Assembly (NCBI GenBank): GCA_017979445.1
Contig: CM030706.1
Location: 32,443,330-32,507,329, forward strand
From: Akebia trifoliata
Taxonomy: Eukaryota; Streptophyta; Magnoliopsida; Ranunculales; Lardizabalaceae
Direction of reading: 5' to 3'
DNA: 64,000 nt
Within the stretch, counting starts at the first letter, position 1. Every line of letters starts with the position of its first letter. Shown in pieces: positions 44,701-52,648 of the stretch. Below the pieces are notes generated by a model, which saw only the letters and a program-made list of their open reading frames with translations, was not told the DNA's origin and made no database searches. A program made the position numbers and the translations under genes.

Positions 44701-46847
44701 ATGTAATTACTTACAGAAGGTGATCTCTCTATAAATACTAAATGAAAAGGCTGAAGAAGTATCTTTTAGTTGCTGAAAATTTATATTCACTGAAATTGTT
44801 CCTTTGAGAACTTTGATTGCTTAATTTAGCACCTTGAAAAGGTTTTCCTTGGTTTCCCTCCAGGAAATCTAGGCTTCAACAGTGATTGAAGTACTCTACT
44901 TATCATTCTTTAGCAGCATAGTCACATGGTTGGGTTATCATTGCCTCAATATCTAAATATCAACAAAAGAACGATTTTGGAGAAAACACACATTAGAAAG
45001 CCATACATGAGAAACAGAATAAGAAGTCGGTTCTCCTCAAATATGCTCATGTGAAGCACATCATTCAACCCAGGCAAAATGAGCGAAAAAGGCAAGCAAA
45101 CAAATTTGAAGCGTTTCAATAACAGAATATGGAAAACAAATGAAACACTCAAAAAGTACATAGGGAAAACCAAATCTCCCCACTCAAACAAATTAGATGG
45201 TCTAAAAGTGAACCTACAAACTCAAATCGATTTTACATTCTTTCCCAAAGCTCACCTTCAGTCTGCAAGAAGTGCTGAATCCAGAATCCTCATCAAATGA
45301 ATCCGGCTCATTTGGTGATTGTACCTATACAAATAAGATGAAACCATCATGTTTCTCAATCCATAAAACAAATGGGAAAAGGAAATTACAAATTACTGAT
45401 AGTATTAGTTATATATGCTTTGTCCTTTACATCTTATCGGTTGTTTAGTCATCACTTTTACTGAGGGTACACTAAACTTTTTGGCTTTATTCAATTAAAA
45501 GGGGCATCATTGTAATTATATATTTTTTTCAATATAAATGACCATATGAGAAGTAGGAGATGAACTAAAATTCTCTCCCTTTTCTTTTTTTATTTCTTAA
45601 ACCATAATTTTAAACCTTAATCTAAAATTGAATATGACATCAGAGTGCTAATATTCAATTTGTGATAGGATTTTCTTTCCTTCTTTTCTCCTTGCATTAT
45701 GTCTCATATTTCTCTAAGTCAATACCTAATTGTGTCCTAGGGTTTGACGTTTCCTTCTTCTCAATTTATGGGATTTTGATATCATATCGTGACCTTTGTG
45801 GCAAAGTGATGTGGTGCCTCTTATGCCAAGAAACAGAGAGTATGATGTGTTTCTCTTGAAGTGTAACAGCTTAGTGACTCGCAATCAAGTGAAAACAGTC
45901 TTGTGAGATTTAAAGACATCATAAAAGTGATTTTGTACATGTTTCTTCATGGTATTTCAAACATATATGTGCTGAACATTAAGAGGTGCTTCAGGAGAAT
46001 GTTTTCTCATAGTTGCTTACCATGTATGGACTGCAAATTGAAAGCACACACATCTCATGGTGTTGGTACTGTACATGCTCAAATGTGAAGGGGAATGCTG
46101 ATAATATTAGTCATATGAGCTTTGTCCTTTACACGTTATTTTTGTATTGTTTAGTCATTGCTTTTATTAAGAGTAGATTAGACTTAAGGATTTTTTCTGC
46201 GAACCAAGATATCCAAGCGTCTTAGAGCACCCAACTAATCCTCGGGGCACGTGCAGTCCTTTCTCATCACACACACCAAGTAATTTTTGGGATAAATCCC
46301 TGAGAGTGGCCCCTAACTGGGAATTTGAACCCAAGAACTCCGCTTCCTGAGGCGTGGTCTAGGCCATAACTAAATTTGAGGAGACGAAGCCCCATCCTTA
46401 CATTGTTCGCTCTTATTTCTTCATTCTTCACTCAAACACTAATCTTGAACCCTAATCTAAATTGTATACAAATGAAACATTCCTCAAAACCAAGAGGAAA
46501 GTCCCCCCCCCCCTCTCCCACACAAAAATTTGGCATGGGATCATATAGGTATGAATTTGTGTTCACATAAAGATTCGAGTTTTTCCATTTGGGAGAATGT
46601 AAGTTCAACGAATTCCAACATTTTGGTCAAAACTAAAATCATCGATGCATGGAACAAATTCATTTAAAAAAAAAAAAAAAAAACAATAAATAAAACTCAC
46701 TTCCGCTTCATGAAAATATTTTTGAATGGTATCTACAATCTCTTTCTCTCGGAACTCGAATGTCGATATAGAATGTTGTGCAATACAGCCCAAAGACTGC
46801 AACACTGTTGGGATATTCAGCCTAGCATGAAGAGAATCCACAAGTTT
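29723..46847 (-). CDS. PDS5: PDS5-type sister chromatid cohesion protein, 3' half (13 exons, one frameshifted)
   Basis: PDS5 is a HEAT-repeat protein that binds cohesin on chromosomes and regulates cohesion. Exons on the minus strand are 46847-46701, 45324-45256, 40262-40126, 39373-39254, 37057-36923, 36686-36484, 36382-36235, 36145-36005, 35909-35823, 35546-35031, 34934-34867, 34786-34735 and 29809-29723. Marker peptides are [74 protein letters not shown] and [15 protein letters not shown]. The large lysine/serine-rich exon at 35546 fits the disordered nuclear tail. The last three exons form a split Tudor-like domain: [30 protein letters not shown] and [19 protein letters not shown]. Phases join everywhere except exon 39373-39254, which needs a 2-nt correction. 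The intron after 36005 starts GCAAGT. The N-terminal half (about 800 residues) is not visible. It could be a working gene with a huge intron or a truncated relic. Confidence 0.82.
29810..31500. other. PDS5 intron, part without confirmed element
   Basis: Part of the 4.9-kb intron between the two last Tudor exons. It contains a GA microsatellite at 30187-30208 and two imperfect copies of a roughly 85-bp T-rich block around 30490-30640. No coding region is supported. Confidence 0.5.
31501..31610 (+). mobile_element. RTE-type LINE 3' tail
   Basis: The segment GTGACTTTGGACAGAGTATA to GATGATGATG is closely like the end of the RTE fragment at 24360-24450 (TGGCTCTGAACAAAGTATAA, GATGATGCTGATG). It represents only the last 100 bp of an element. 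Confidence 0.7.
31730..32380 (+). mobile_element. L1-type LINE 3' end (zf-RVT) in a PDS5 intron
   Basis: The frame from 31737 reads [20 protein letters not shown], the C-x-x-C/H-C block of the RVT zinc-binding domain. A shifted frame then gives [10 protein letters not shown] and a [17 protein letters not shown] stretch. The 3' end is an A run near 32372-32378. The copy is 5'-truncated and frame-broken. Confidence 0.75.
32860..33052. mobile_element. Decayed member of the palindromic MITE family
   Basis: It has GGGAGGATGATCATCACC followed by AAAATCAGCTCATTCTAAAA, and near 33000 ATGGGTTGATTTTTGGTGAA followed by GAGATCATCCTCATC. This is the hairpin module of the 9.8-13.4 kb cluster with its core partly deleted. 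Outer TIRs are not identifiable. Confidence 0.6.
33133..33470. mobile_element. Palindromic MITE, same family, in a PDS5 intron
   Basis: It starts GGGTCATGTTCAGTGCCC after a TATATGTATATA run and contains both hairpins and the AATGGACGGTCCACGATT spacer in the forward orientation. It ends near the TAATATATATC run. The outer 25 bases of the two ends match poorly; the inner arms (GTGTTTT.TCTTACATG) match well. Confidence 0.75.
33583..33770 (+). repeat. Pyrimidine-rich imperfect tandem repeat
   Basis: AACTTTATTGTCTTTCCT occurs at 33583 and again at 33674, with a third partial GTCTTTCCTCTTCTCCC copy near 33731. The block is about 80 percent C+T. Confidence 0.6.
36752..36875. mobile_element. hAT-like MITE inside a short PDS5 intron
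   Basis: TIRs of about 44 bp (GAGATCTTCTATTGCCACAC at the left, GTGTGGCAATAGAATCTCTC at the right) close a 124-bp element. The 8-bp TTAAATTA is repeated at both sides (36744-36751 and 36876-36883). It sits within the 236-bp intron between the exons at 37057-36923 and 36686-36484. Decayed relatives occur at 9391, 20149 and 23800. Confidence 0.85.
37058..39253. other. PDS5 intron with an LTR-like direct repeat
   Basis: No coding exon is visible. Besides the direct repeat at 37614-37849 there is an (AAAAAT)n-like run at about 38544-38580. The minus ORF near 38904 is not supported by any domain. Confidence 0.5.
37614..37849. repeat. LTR-like direct repeat, two 84-bp copies
   Basis: AATTGGCAATGAGTGGAGAG..GATCTTATAAGGAGAGAGA..TTTGTGTCCGATGTGG runs at 37614-37697 and again at 37767-37849. 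Between them lies CCCCCGGACGTGTAGACC. The wording GGCAATGAGTGGAG..CTTATAAGG is common at the ends of plant LTR or TRIM elements. Full element ends were not found. Confidence 0.55.
40890..41740 (-). mobile_element. RTE-type LINE reverse-transcriptase fragment in a PDS5 intron
   Basis: From about 41700 the minus strand reads [19 protein letters not shown], then [11 protein letters not shown]. Further on it has FLGSVI, EDEEI and CVTDAFNLN, and around 41100 [12 protein letters not shown] and LQWFSHVQ. This follows the RTE order (VIEQRLR, FGF, LEKAYDRV, YLGS-x-I, MLRWM, WFGHV). Stops and frameshifts occur throughout. It lies in the 5-kb intron between exons 45256 and 40262. Confidence 0.75.
41741..42759. 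other. PDS5 intron, unassigned
   Basis: There is no coding signal apart from short ORFs. The stretch around 41920-42240 has repeated CGAGTTGACTCG and GAGTCA-type words, possibly an old repeat. I cannot name it. Confidence 0.35.
42760..43470 (-). mobile_element. L1-type LINE 3' end (zf-RVT) in a PDS5 intron
   Basis: Minus-strand frames read [20 protein letters not shown] then [20 protein letters not shown], matching the FVW..GR-x-x-T-x-x-x-L-x-R-R-G..C-x-x-C block of the RVT zinc-binding domain. A T-rich and A-rich tail reaches to about 42760. It is frame-broken and 5'-truncated. Confidence 0.75.
44012..44633. mobile_element. Tourist/PIF-Harbinger-like MITE in a PDS5 intron
   Basis: The left end GGGGAGTGTTTGGTTCAGAT and the inverse of the right end (ATCCGAACCAAAACGCCC) are terminal inverted repeats of the GGG..GTTTGGTT type. 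The trinucleotide CTT flanks both sides (44009-44011 and 44634-44636), a 3-bp duplication as used by this superfamily. The core holds AAT/AAC trinucleotide-rich sequence and no gene. Confidence 0.6.
45396..46464 (+). mobile_element. Short decayed LTR retrotransposon in a PDS5 intron
   Basis: Segments 45396-45632 and 46094-46464 share TGATAxTATTAGTxATAT, GCTTTGTCCTTTACA, TTGTTTAGTCAT and the ending TTAATCTAAA-type sequence, as two LTRs would. Right after the first copy, TGACATCAGAGT (45635-45646) matches 9 of 12 bases of the initiator-Met primer site, with only transition changes. The interior is about 450 bp without gag or pol, so this is a TRIM-like or internally deleted copy. A SINE lies inside the second LTR. 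Confidence 0.6.
46190..46378 (-). mobile_element. tRNA-related SINE within the 3' LTR
   Basis: On the minus strand it contains a pol III B-box-like GGGTTCAAATTCCC, then GGGGCCACTCTCAGGGATTT, TTACTTGGTGTGTGTG, CACGTGCCCCGAGGATTAGT and CTCTAAGACGCTTGGATATC. The plus-strand copy at 21640 has these blocks in the same order. Confidence 0.7.
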
Positions 46848-47269
46848 CTGGACATAGATAACCAAAATAACATAAGTACAATATTCACTACCGAAAAGCA
46901 TTCCAAAAGAAAATAACTAATATTTTAAATCGACAAATGTCTGTGTGCATGTCTATACCCCATTCCACTCTGCAACAAGATTACACTTCAAATGAAACTA
47001 TTAATCTACACACATTAGCTATGAAAATGATTACGAACTCAATAATGTCCAAAACTTGAGAAGAAAAGAAATATAAGGAAATCAATTTTCCTAAAAAAGA
47101 CAAATTGAATTATCTTTTCGTGCACAAGCAGTCATCAGTATTATCTACAGTACAACAAGCACCACATTAGTAGGCGAAAACGGAGCATCAACTACATGCA
47201 GCATTTGTTCACCATGAACAGAAACTATAATAGGAAGAGAAAGTCCCACAACCCTACGAATCAGCCCAT

Positions 47270-47770
47270 CGTATCCTCACCTTGGATGGGCTGATTCATA
47301 GGGGTTTGTGTACACCGAATTTCTGTTGTATGGGCAAGAGCCATTTGCTTCTTCATTGCCCTTTGGCTAACAACCTCTGGATGTACTTCCTTGGCATTTT
47401 TGGAGTTAGCATCTGTGTCTCTCCCTCCGTCAAAGGTCTCTTCGAGTCTTGGCTTTTTTGGGACAAGGGGTTCTCTTTGTCTAAGCACATCTAATGATCT
47501 CTTACCCCTTTTGCAATCTGCTGGGCTATTTGGAAAGAAAGTAACTGCAGAATTTTTAATGGGAAAGAATCCTCTCCGGGTAACATCTTGGTAGCAGTGA
47601 AAAGTCTCTTATTCTATTGGTGTAAAGATTTTGATGAGTTCAAAGGTGTCTTTTTTGAAGACTTCATGGGTAGATGGGAGTGGATTTGTAACTTATCTTG
47701 ATTAGGTCATTGTTTGTAAGCCTCAACCGCTTTCTAATGCAATTTGCTTTTACCGATCAAAAAAAATATG
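47270..47770 (+). mobile_element. L1-type LINE 3' end (zf-RVT) upstream of the visible PDS5 exons
   Basis: The frame reads MDGLIHRGLCTPNFCCMG, SHLLLHCPLANNLWMYFLGI and later AIWKE-like and EFKGVFFEDF-like stretches. The copy ends in an A run at about 47759-47766 after a TTGCTTTTACCGATC motif. It is 5'-truncated with small deletions. Confidence 0.75.
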
Positions 47771-48211
47771 TGGAAATTCACTACACGCATTTCATTTGGG
47801 TATAACTGTATAAGCAATTGGCAAAAATAATAAGTATCATCTAAGCTCAAACACTACAGAGTAAACATATGGACGGAAAATAATCTAAAGAAAACGCATG
47901 CGAAAATAATAATTTAAAAAGAATTAAGTTGAAAAATAAAAGTTCAAGACAAGTACATCTCTAGCCCAGCACTTGCTGTACACACATTACTAAACAGGAA
48001 GTGCCAGGTATACCATCTTTCCCAAATGAGCTTCTCCATTGGCACTTAAAGTATGGCAAAGTGCAAAATATCACCAACCTACACAACTATCTTTTATCCC
48101 ATCAAAACTTGAAACCAATGTAGTTATAGCTTCACCTAGGCAATTTTTGTACACATAGTTGTGATATGCGATGGCATTTGGATCAAATAAGTGATTAGGT
48201 CATTATGCCAT
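47771..48211. other. Gene-free stretch left of the retroelement block
   Basis: AT-rich sequence; no exon of the PDS5 gene and no repeat end were recognised here. Confidence 0.5.
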
Positions 48212-49243
48212 TGTCGACAATAAATTTCAACGGAATCTACCTCGAGATTCGTGAAATATGATCGCAAATGATTTTATTGATTTTTTGATGAAAAGTGGAT
48301 ACAGATCTCAGTGTTTACTTTGATTAACAGTCAAGTACAAAAATAGTGATGATGACGTATGTAGCTTTTCTTCTCTCCGAGCTTCGCGCTTTATCGGCTG
48401 AGGAAGATGCTTTGACGTTGGCTTTACTTTGTGCTTGATCTTCTGTAGAGGCTTCTGTAGATTTTCTTCTCTCCGGGCTTCGCGCTTTATCGGTTGAAAA
48501 GGTTTTCTTGGCTTCCGGAGAAGGGCTTTATGCTTGATCTTCTCTTTAGTCGGAGTCCGAATCTCTGAAGAACCTTGCTTTGTCTCTGGAGGTGGGTTTG
48601 AGAGCTTCTTCTTCTCTAGAGGGAGAGCTTCTGTCTTCTGAGAAAAAGTGATCCAGATCTGACGAGTCGTCTTCTACCACGTCCGCCCACGATTCCTTCG
48701 TAGTTAGTGCCGTTTTTGTGGCCCGTTTCTTGGAGTGATGCTAGAGAGGCTCCATCAGCTTGATTCTGTCAGTCTTTGTCATTGTTCACGTCACATGATG
48801 ATCGCGACTAATAACCTGATCAGATTCAAGATTGGAAGAAAGGATTTTCTTACCTTTCTCAGTAGCGGCAGATGCGATAGCGTTGACGTTGCGAGATGCC
48901 ATCGATGCTTTAGGTGATGTTCTTGCAGTTGACTAAAAGATGAGAGGTTGAGATTGTCCCACCGGGCGTGCCAGAAATTTGTCGACAATAAATTTCAACG
49001 GAATCTACCTCGAGATTCGTGAAATATGATCGCAAATGATTTTATTGATTTTTGATGAAAAGTAGATACAGATCTCAGTGTTTCCTCTGATTAACAGTCA
49101 AGTACAAAAAAAATAGTGACGATGTATGTAGGTTTTCTTCTCTCCGAGCTTCGCATTTTATCGACTGAGAAGGATGCTTTGACGTTGTCTTTGCTTTGTG
49201 CTTGATCTTCTGTAGATTTTCTTCTCTCCGGGCTTCGCGCTTT
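48212..49243 (-). mobile_element. Deletion derivative of the Retand-like element: LTR, gag fragment, PBS, partial LTR
   Basis: The LTR start TGTCGACAATAAATTTCAAC occurs at 48212 and 48980, as at 63947. Between them, 48651-48979 matches 63618-63946, that is, the first part of gag including MASRNVNA, the leader and the primer site TGGCACGCCCGGTGGGAC (48973-48956). The right LTR is cut at about 49243, after CTTCGCGCTTTA. The left LTR continues about 180 bp further. All of pol is missing. Confidence 0.8.
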
Positions 49244-49454
49244 AATAATTTTTTTTCCTCTGCCCAAAACAAGGGCTGCGATGATCTCCTCTATCCTTTT
49301 TTTTTTTTTTGGTTGAGAAAAACCAGCAACAAAAATTGCTCTTATGAACCCATTTAAAGATTTAAGGACTTTAAAACCCCATAAATGATAAAAATAGTAA
49401 ATAAACCAAACAATGGGCTAAAAATCAGAATTATTACTCTTTAATATCAAGATT
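49244..49454 (-). other. 3' flank of the DSPP-like pseudogene with an A run
   Basis: It contains a 14-base T run at 49297-49310 (an A run on the minus strand) about 145 bp past the end of the pseudogene frame. This could be a poly(A) tail of a processed copy, or simply a homopolymer. Confidence 0.4.
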
Positions 49455-50780
49455 TTAGGAAGGGTGCACCGTTGAAACTGGGAGGGTCTGCTGCAGTAAT
49501 GGTATTGTGTGGTCCCTCACGTAAAAAATCGGGTACAGGAGGGGGTGTGTTTTCTGTGTGTTTGAGGCTGTATTGGAGGAAAACGAAGTATCAGCCCCAT
49601 CAATGTGGCCCCAACCATGGAATTTGGCAAATCGGTTGATAACAGAAAACCTCTCCAGGTCTTGGCACTCCACACTTACATCCAAGATTGACGCTCTCTT
49701 ATCCAATCTAAGCAAATCAGTTTCCAACTTCCTTGCTCTACCAATGAAGTCCTTCACAACTTTTGATCAATATTGATTGTGTAGTCTCTCAGAAATTTTG
49801 AGCTTCGCAGAAGTCATGTTTCCACTGTCAAGAAGCACATGTAAATCACTTCCTGAGCAAGAGATCACGCTGCATGCATCCCCTAATGATAATTTAGAAA
49901 CAAAGTATGTCACAGTCTCATAGTCTGAAGTGGCATCTGTAGAGAGGATTGTTGTTGGTGTAGGGTGTAGCAATTGTTGCATTAACTGTGTTGTCAATAC
50001 AAGCTTTTTCTGTTGTCGAAGCATTTGTTGTCCATCTTCAAGTATTTCACCTTCATCTTCCACCTTCTCAATAAGTCGATTTGTAGCTTGCATCCAGTCT
50101 TGTTCAGCCATGCTTATATTTTGAAGCCTATGGGAACCATGAGTTACTTCTTTATGCCATGGTAGAAGCTCTAATGTTGTACTTCTGCGCTTCTTTGGTC
50201 CCACAATTGCCAATCTTTCATCAGCGACCTCTATAGGCAAAGAATGAGGGGAAGAAATGGGCTCACTCGTAACCATGGTGGTGATTGTACTTTGTTGAAC
50301 TTCGCCAACCTGATTGGCATCACTAGCCTTTATTTGCTCTGTTGAAGTATGTGAGTGCATACTCTCAGAGGCCTTTCCTAAGACAAAAATCCTACGGAGA
50401 TGGTTTTTTTTTTTTTTCTTCCTTCTGTGCATCATACATTGGCATTAGTTGCCCATTTTTGAAGGTTCTATACTGCTTAAACCACGAAGGTGCCATCTGT
50501 GGACTAATATGGGCACCTTTAGATGTCATACTAAGATGACTAGAATTGATATGAGAATTGTTTCGACCAAACATGACCACGTTTTGAGAAGATGCATTTG
50601 TATTCTGATCTTCTCCAACTTCTAAAGAAAAACTTAGCATTTTATTATCTGCTCTTTTAAATCTTTTCCCATCCCTTTTATTTGGATCAATCTCATAACC
50701 CTTCATGGATTGTTTCCAATTTTAATTACTTTGCCATACTTGGTTTCTTTTCCTTATTGAGTATTGCTTCTTTTTTTTTA
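49455..50780 (-). pseudogene. Pseudogene of a plant 'dentin sialophosphoprotein-like' nuclear protein
   Basis: Minus-strand frames resemble the conserved C-terminal part of a plant family usually labelled dentin sialophosphoprotein-like; its molecular role is unclear to me. Recognised segments are MAPSWFKQYRTFKNGQLMPM, KRRSTTLELLPWHKEVTHGS, NISMAEQDWMQATNRLIEKV, LTTQLMQQLL, LSLGDACSVISCSGSD, LDKRASILDVSVECQDLERF and VINRFAKFHGWG. The frame is broken three times. A stop follows WQSN near 50728, there is a shift at the T run around 50404-50420, and an in-frame TGA lies at 49769-49767 between HNQY and SKVVKDF. No intron is seen in about 1.3 kb, and an A run follows downstream, so a processed copy is possible. 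A decayed exon of a former local gene is the alternative. Confidence 0.65.
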
Positions 50781-51059
50781 TGATTCAGAACTTGAGAATG
50801 AAATAACATTGAAACTTCTTTTTTTTATTTTACAAATCCAAGACTATCAATAATATTGATATAAAGATCTGATTCTTTTGGGTCGATTGTAGCTCGACTA
50901 CAGCTTCGAAACCACAAGAAGGTATGGGTCTTAGTCATTCTTCCCATATATTTTCTTTGAACTTTGTCATCCTCGCATTTCCTTTCTTATGAATTGAACC
51001 AGAATTACAAATTGAGAACTTATAACCCTTGTCAGTCAACTTTTAGAACATTTATCTGT

Positions 51060-52500
51060 TAGTCTGCTTAGCGGTGGCCAATGTTGAATTGTTAAAAGTA
51101 TTGCTTGATAAACGATGTACACATAGAAGAACCATACGACGACCCATTTGTCCAGCTAGTTGGCTGACCTCTAAAGCAATTGTTTATCAATAATGCTTAG
51201 GAGGGGATGACGTCAACTGGCTGACAAACGTCAACTGGCTTGCAGAATTACGGGACACAAGATTTATGCATGTAGAAGATCCATGCGACGAACCATTTGT
51301 CCAACTAGTTGACTAACCTCTAAAGCAACTGTTTATCAGTAACGCTTAGGAGTGGATGACGTCAACTGGCTAAAAGAAACGCGGTACGCAAGCTTTATGA
51401 ATGTCGAAGATCCATGCGACGAACAATTTGTCCAGCTAGTTGACTAACCTCTAAAGCAACTGTTTATCAGTAACGCTTAGGAGTGGATGACATCAACTAG
51501 CTGACAAACGTCAACTGGTTAAAAGAAACGCGGTACGCAAGCTTTATACACGTAGAAGATCCATGCGACGAACTATTTGTCCAGTTAGTTGACTAACCTC
51601 TAAAACAACTGTTTATCAGTAACGCTTAGGAGTGGATGACGTCAACTGACTAACAAACGTCAACTGGCTAAAAGAATCGTGGTACGCAAGCTTTATGCAC
51701 ATAGAAAATCCATGCGACAAATTATTTGTCCAGCTAGTTAGCTAACCTCTAAAACAATTGTTTATCAGTAATGTTTAAGAGTGGATGACGTCAACTGGCT
51801 GACAAACGTCAACTGGTTAAAAGAAACGCGGTACGCAAGCTTTATACACGTAGAAGATCCATGCGACGAACTATTTGTCCAGTTAGTTGACTAACCTCTA
51901 AAGCAACTGTTTATCAGTAACGTTTAGGAGTGAATGACGTCAACTGACTGACAAACGTCAACTGGCTAAAAGAATCGCGGTACGCAAGCTTTATGCACGT
52001 AGAAAATCCATCGACGAATTATTTGTCCAGCTAGTTAGCTAACAACGAAAACAACTGTTTATCAGTAATGTTTAAAAGTGGATGACGTCAACTGGCTGAC
52101 AAACGTCAACTGGTTAAAAGAATCGCGGTACGCAAGCTTTATGCACGTTGAAGATCCATGCGACGAACTATTTGTCCAACTAGTTGGCCCACATCTAAAA
52201 CAATCGTTTATCAGTAGTGCTTAGGAGTGGACAACGTCAATTAGCTGACAAACGTCAACTGGTTAGCAGCATCACAACGTCAATTGGCTGACAAACGTCA
52301 ACTGGTTAAAAAAACCATGCGACGAATCATTTGTCCAGCCGGTTTGGCCAATCTTTAAAACAGTTATTCATCAGTAATGCTTAACAGTACTCAACGTCAA
52401 CTGACTAACGGCATCATAACGTTAATTGGCTGACAAACGTTAACTGGTTAGAAAACCATGCGACGAATCATTTGTCCAGCCAATTGACCAACCAGAGCAT
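51060..52500. repeat. 149-bp tandem repeat array, about ten copies
   Basis: The anchor CCATGCGACGAA recurs at 51132, 51281, 51412, 51561, 51710, 51859, 52008, 52156, 52315 and 52456, giving a period of 149 bp in most steps. One 131-bp step lacks an 18-bp internal subrepeat (ACAAACGTCAACTGG-type). Six units carry the palindrome TGACGTCA, at 51208, 51357, 51637, 51786, 51935 and 52083, and most carry GTCAACTGG words. The last units are more diverged. The array ends about 150 bp before the start codon of the PMD gene. Confidence 0.95.
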
Positions 52501-52648
52501 TATTGAGCATGATGATTTCCTTTTTTTTTTTTTTATTCATACTCTTACATATCTCTAACCAATGTGACCCTAATACTTAATGAGACATGTTACTTTCTTT
52601 TTTTTTTCTTTAATAAGTGTATTTGGTCCCCCATTTTTTTTTTCAGAG
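52501..52648 (+). promoter_or_regulatory. Leader/promoter region of the antisense PMD gene
   Basis: It contains a CAAT-like ACCAATGTG near 52558 and long T-rich runs. It ends in TTTTTTTTTTCAG two bases before the ATG, which looks like a splice acceptor, so a leader intron is possible. No clear TATA box is seen. Confidence 0.35.
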
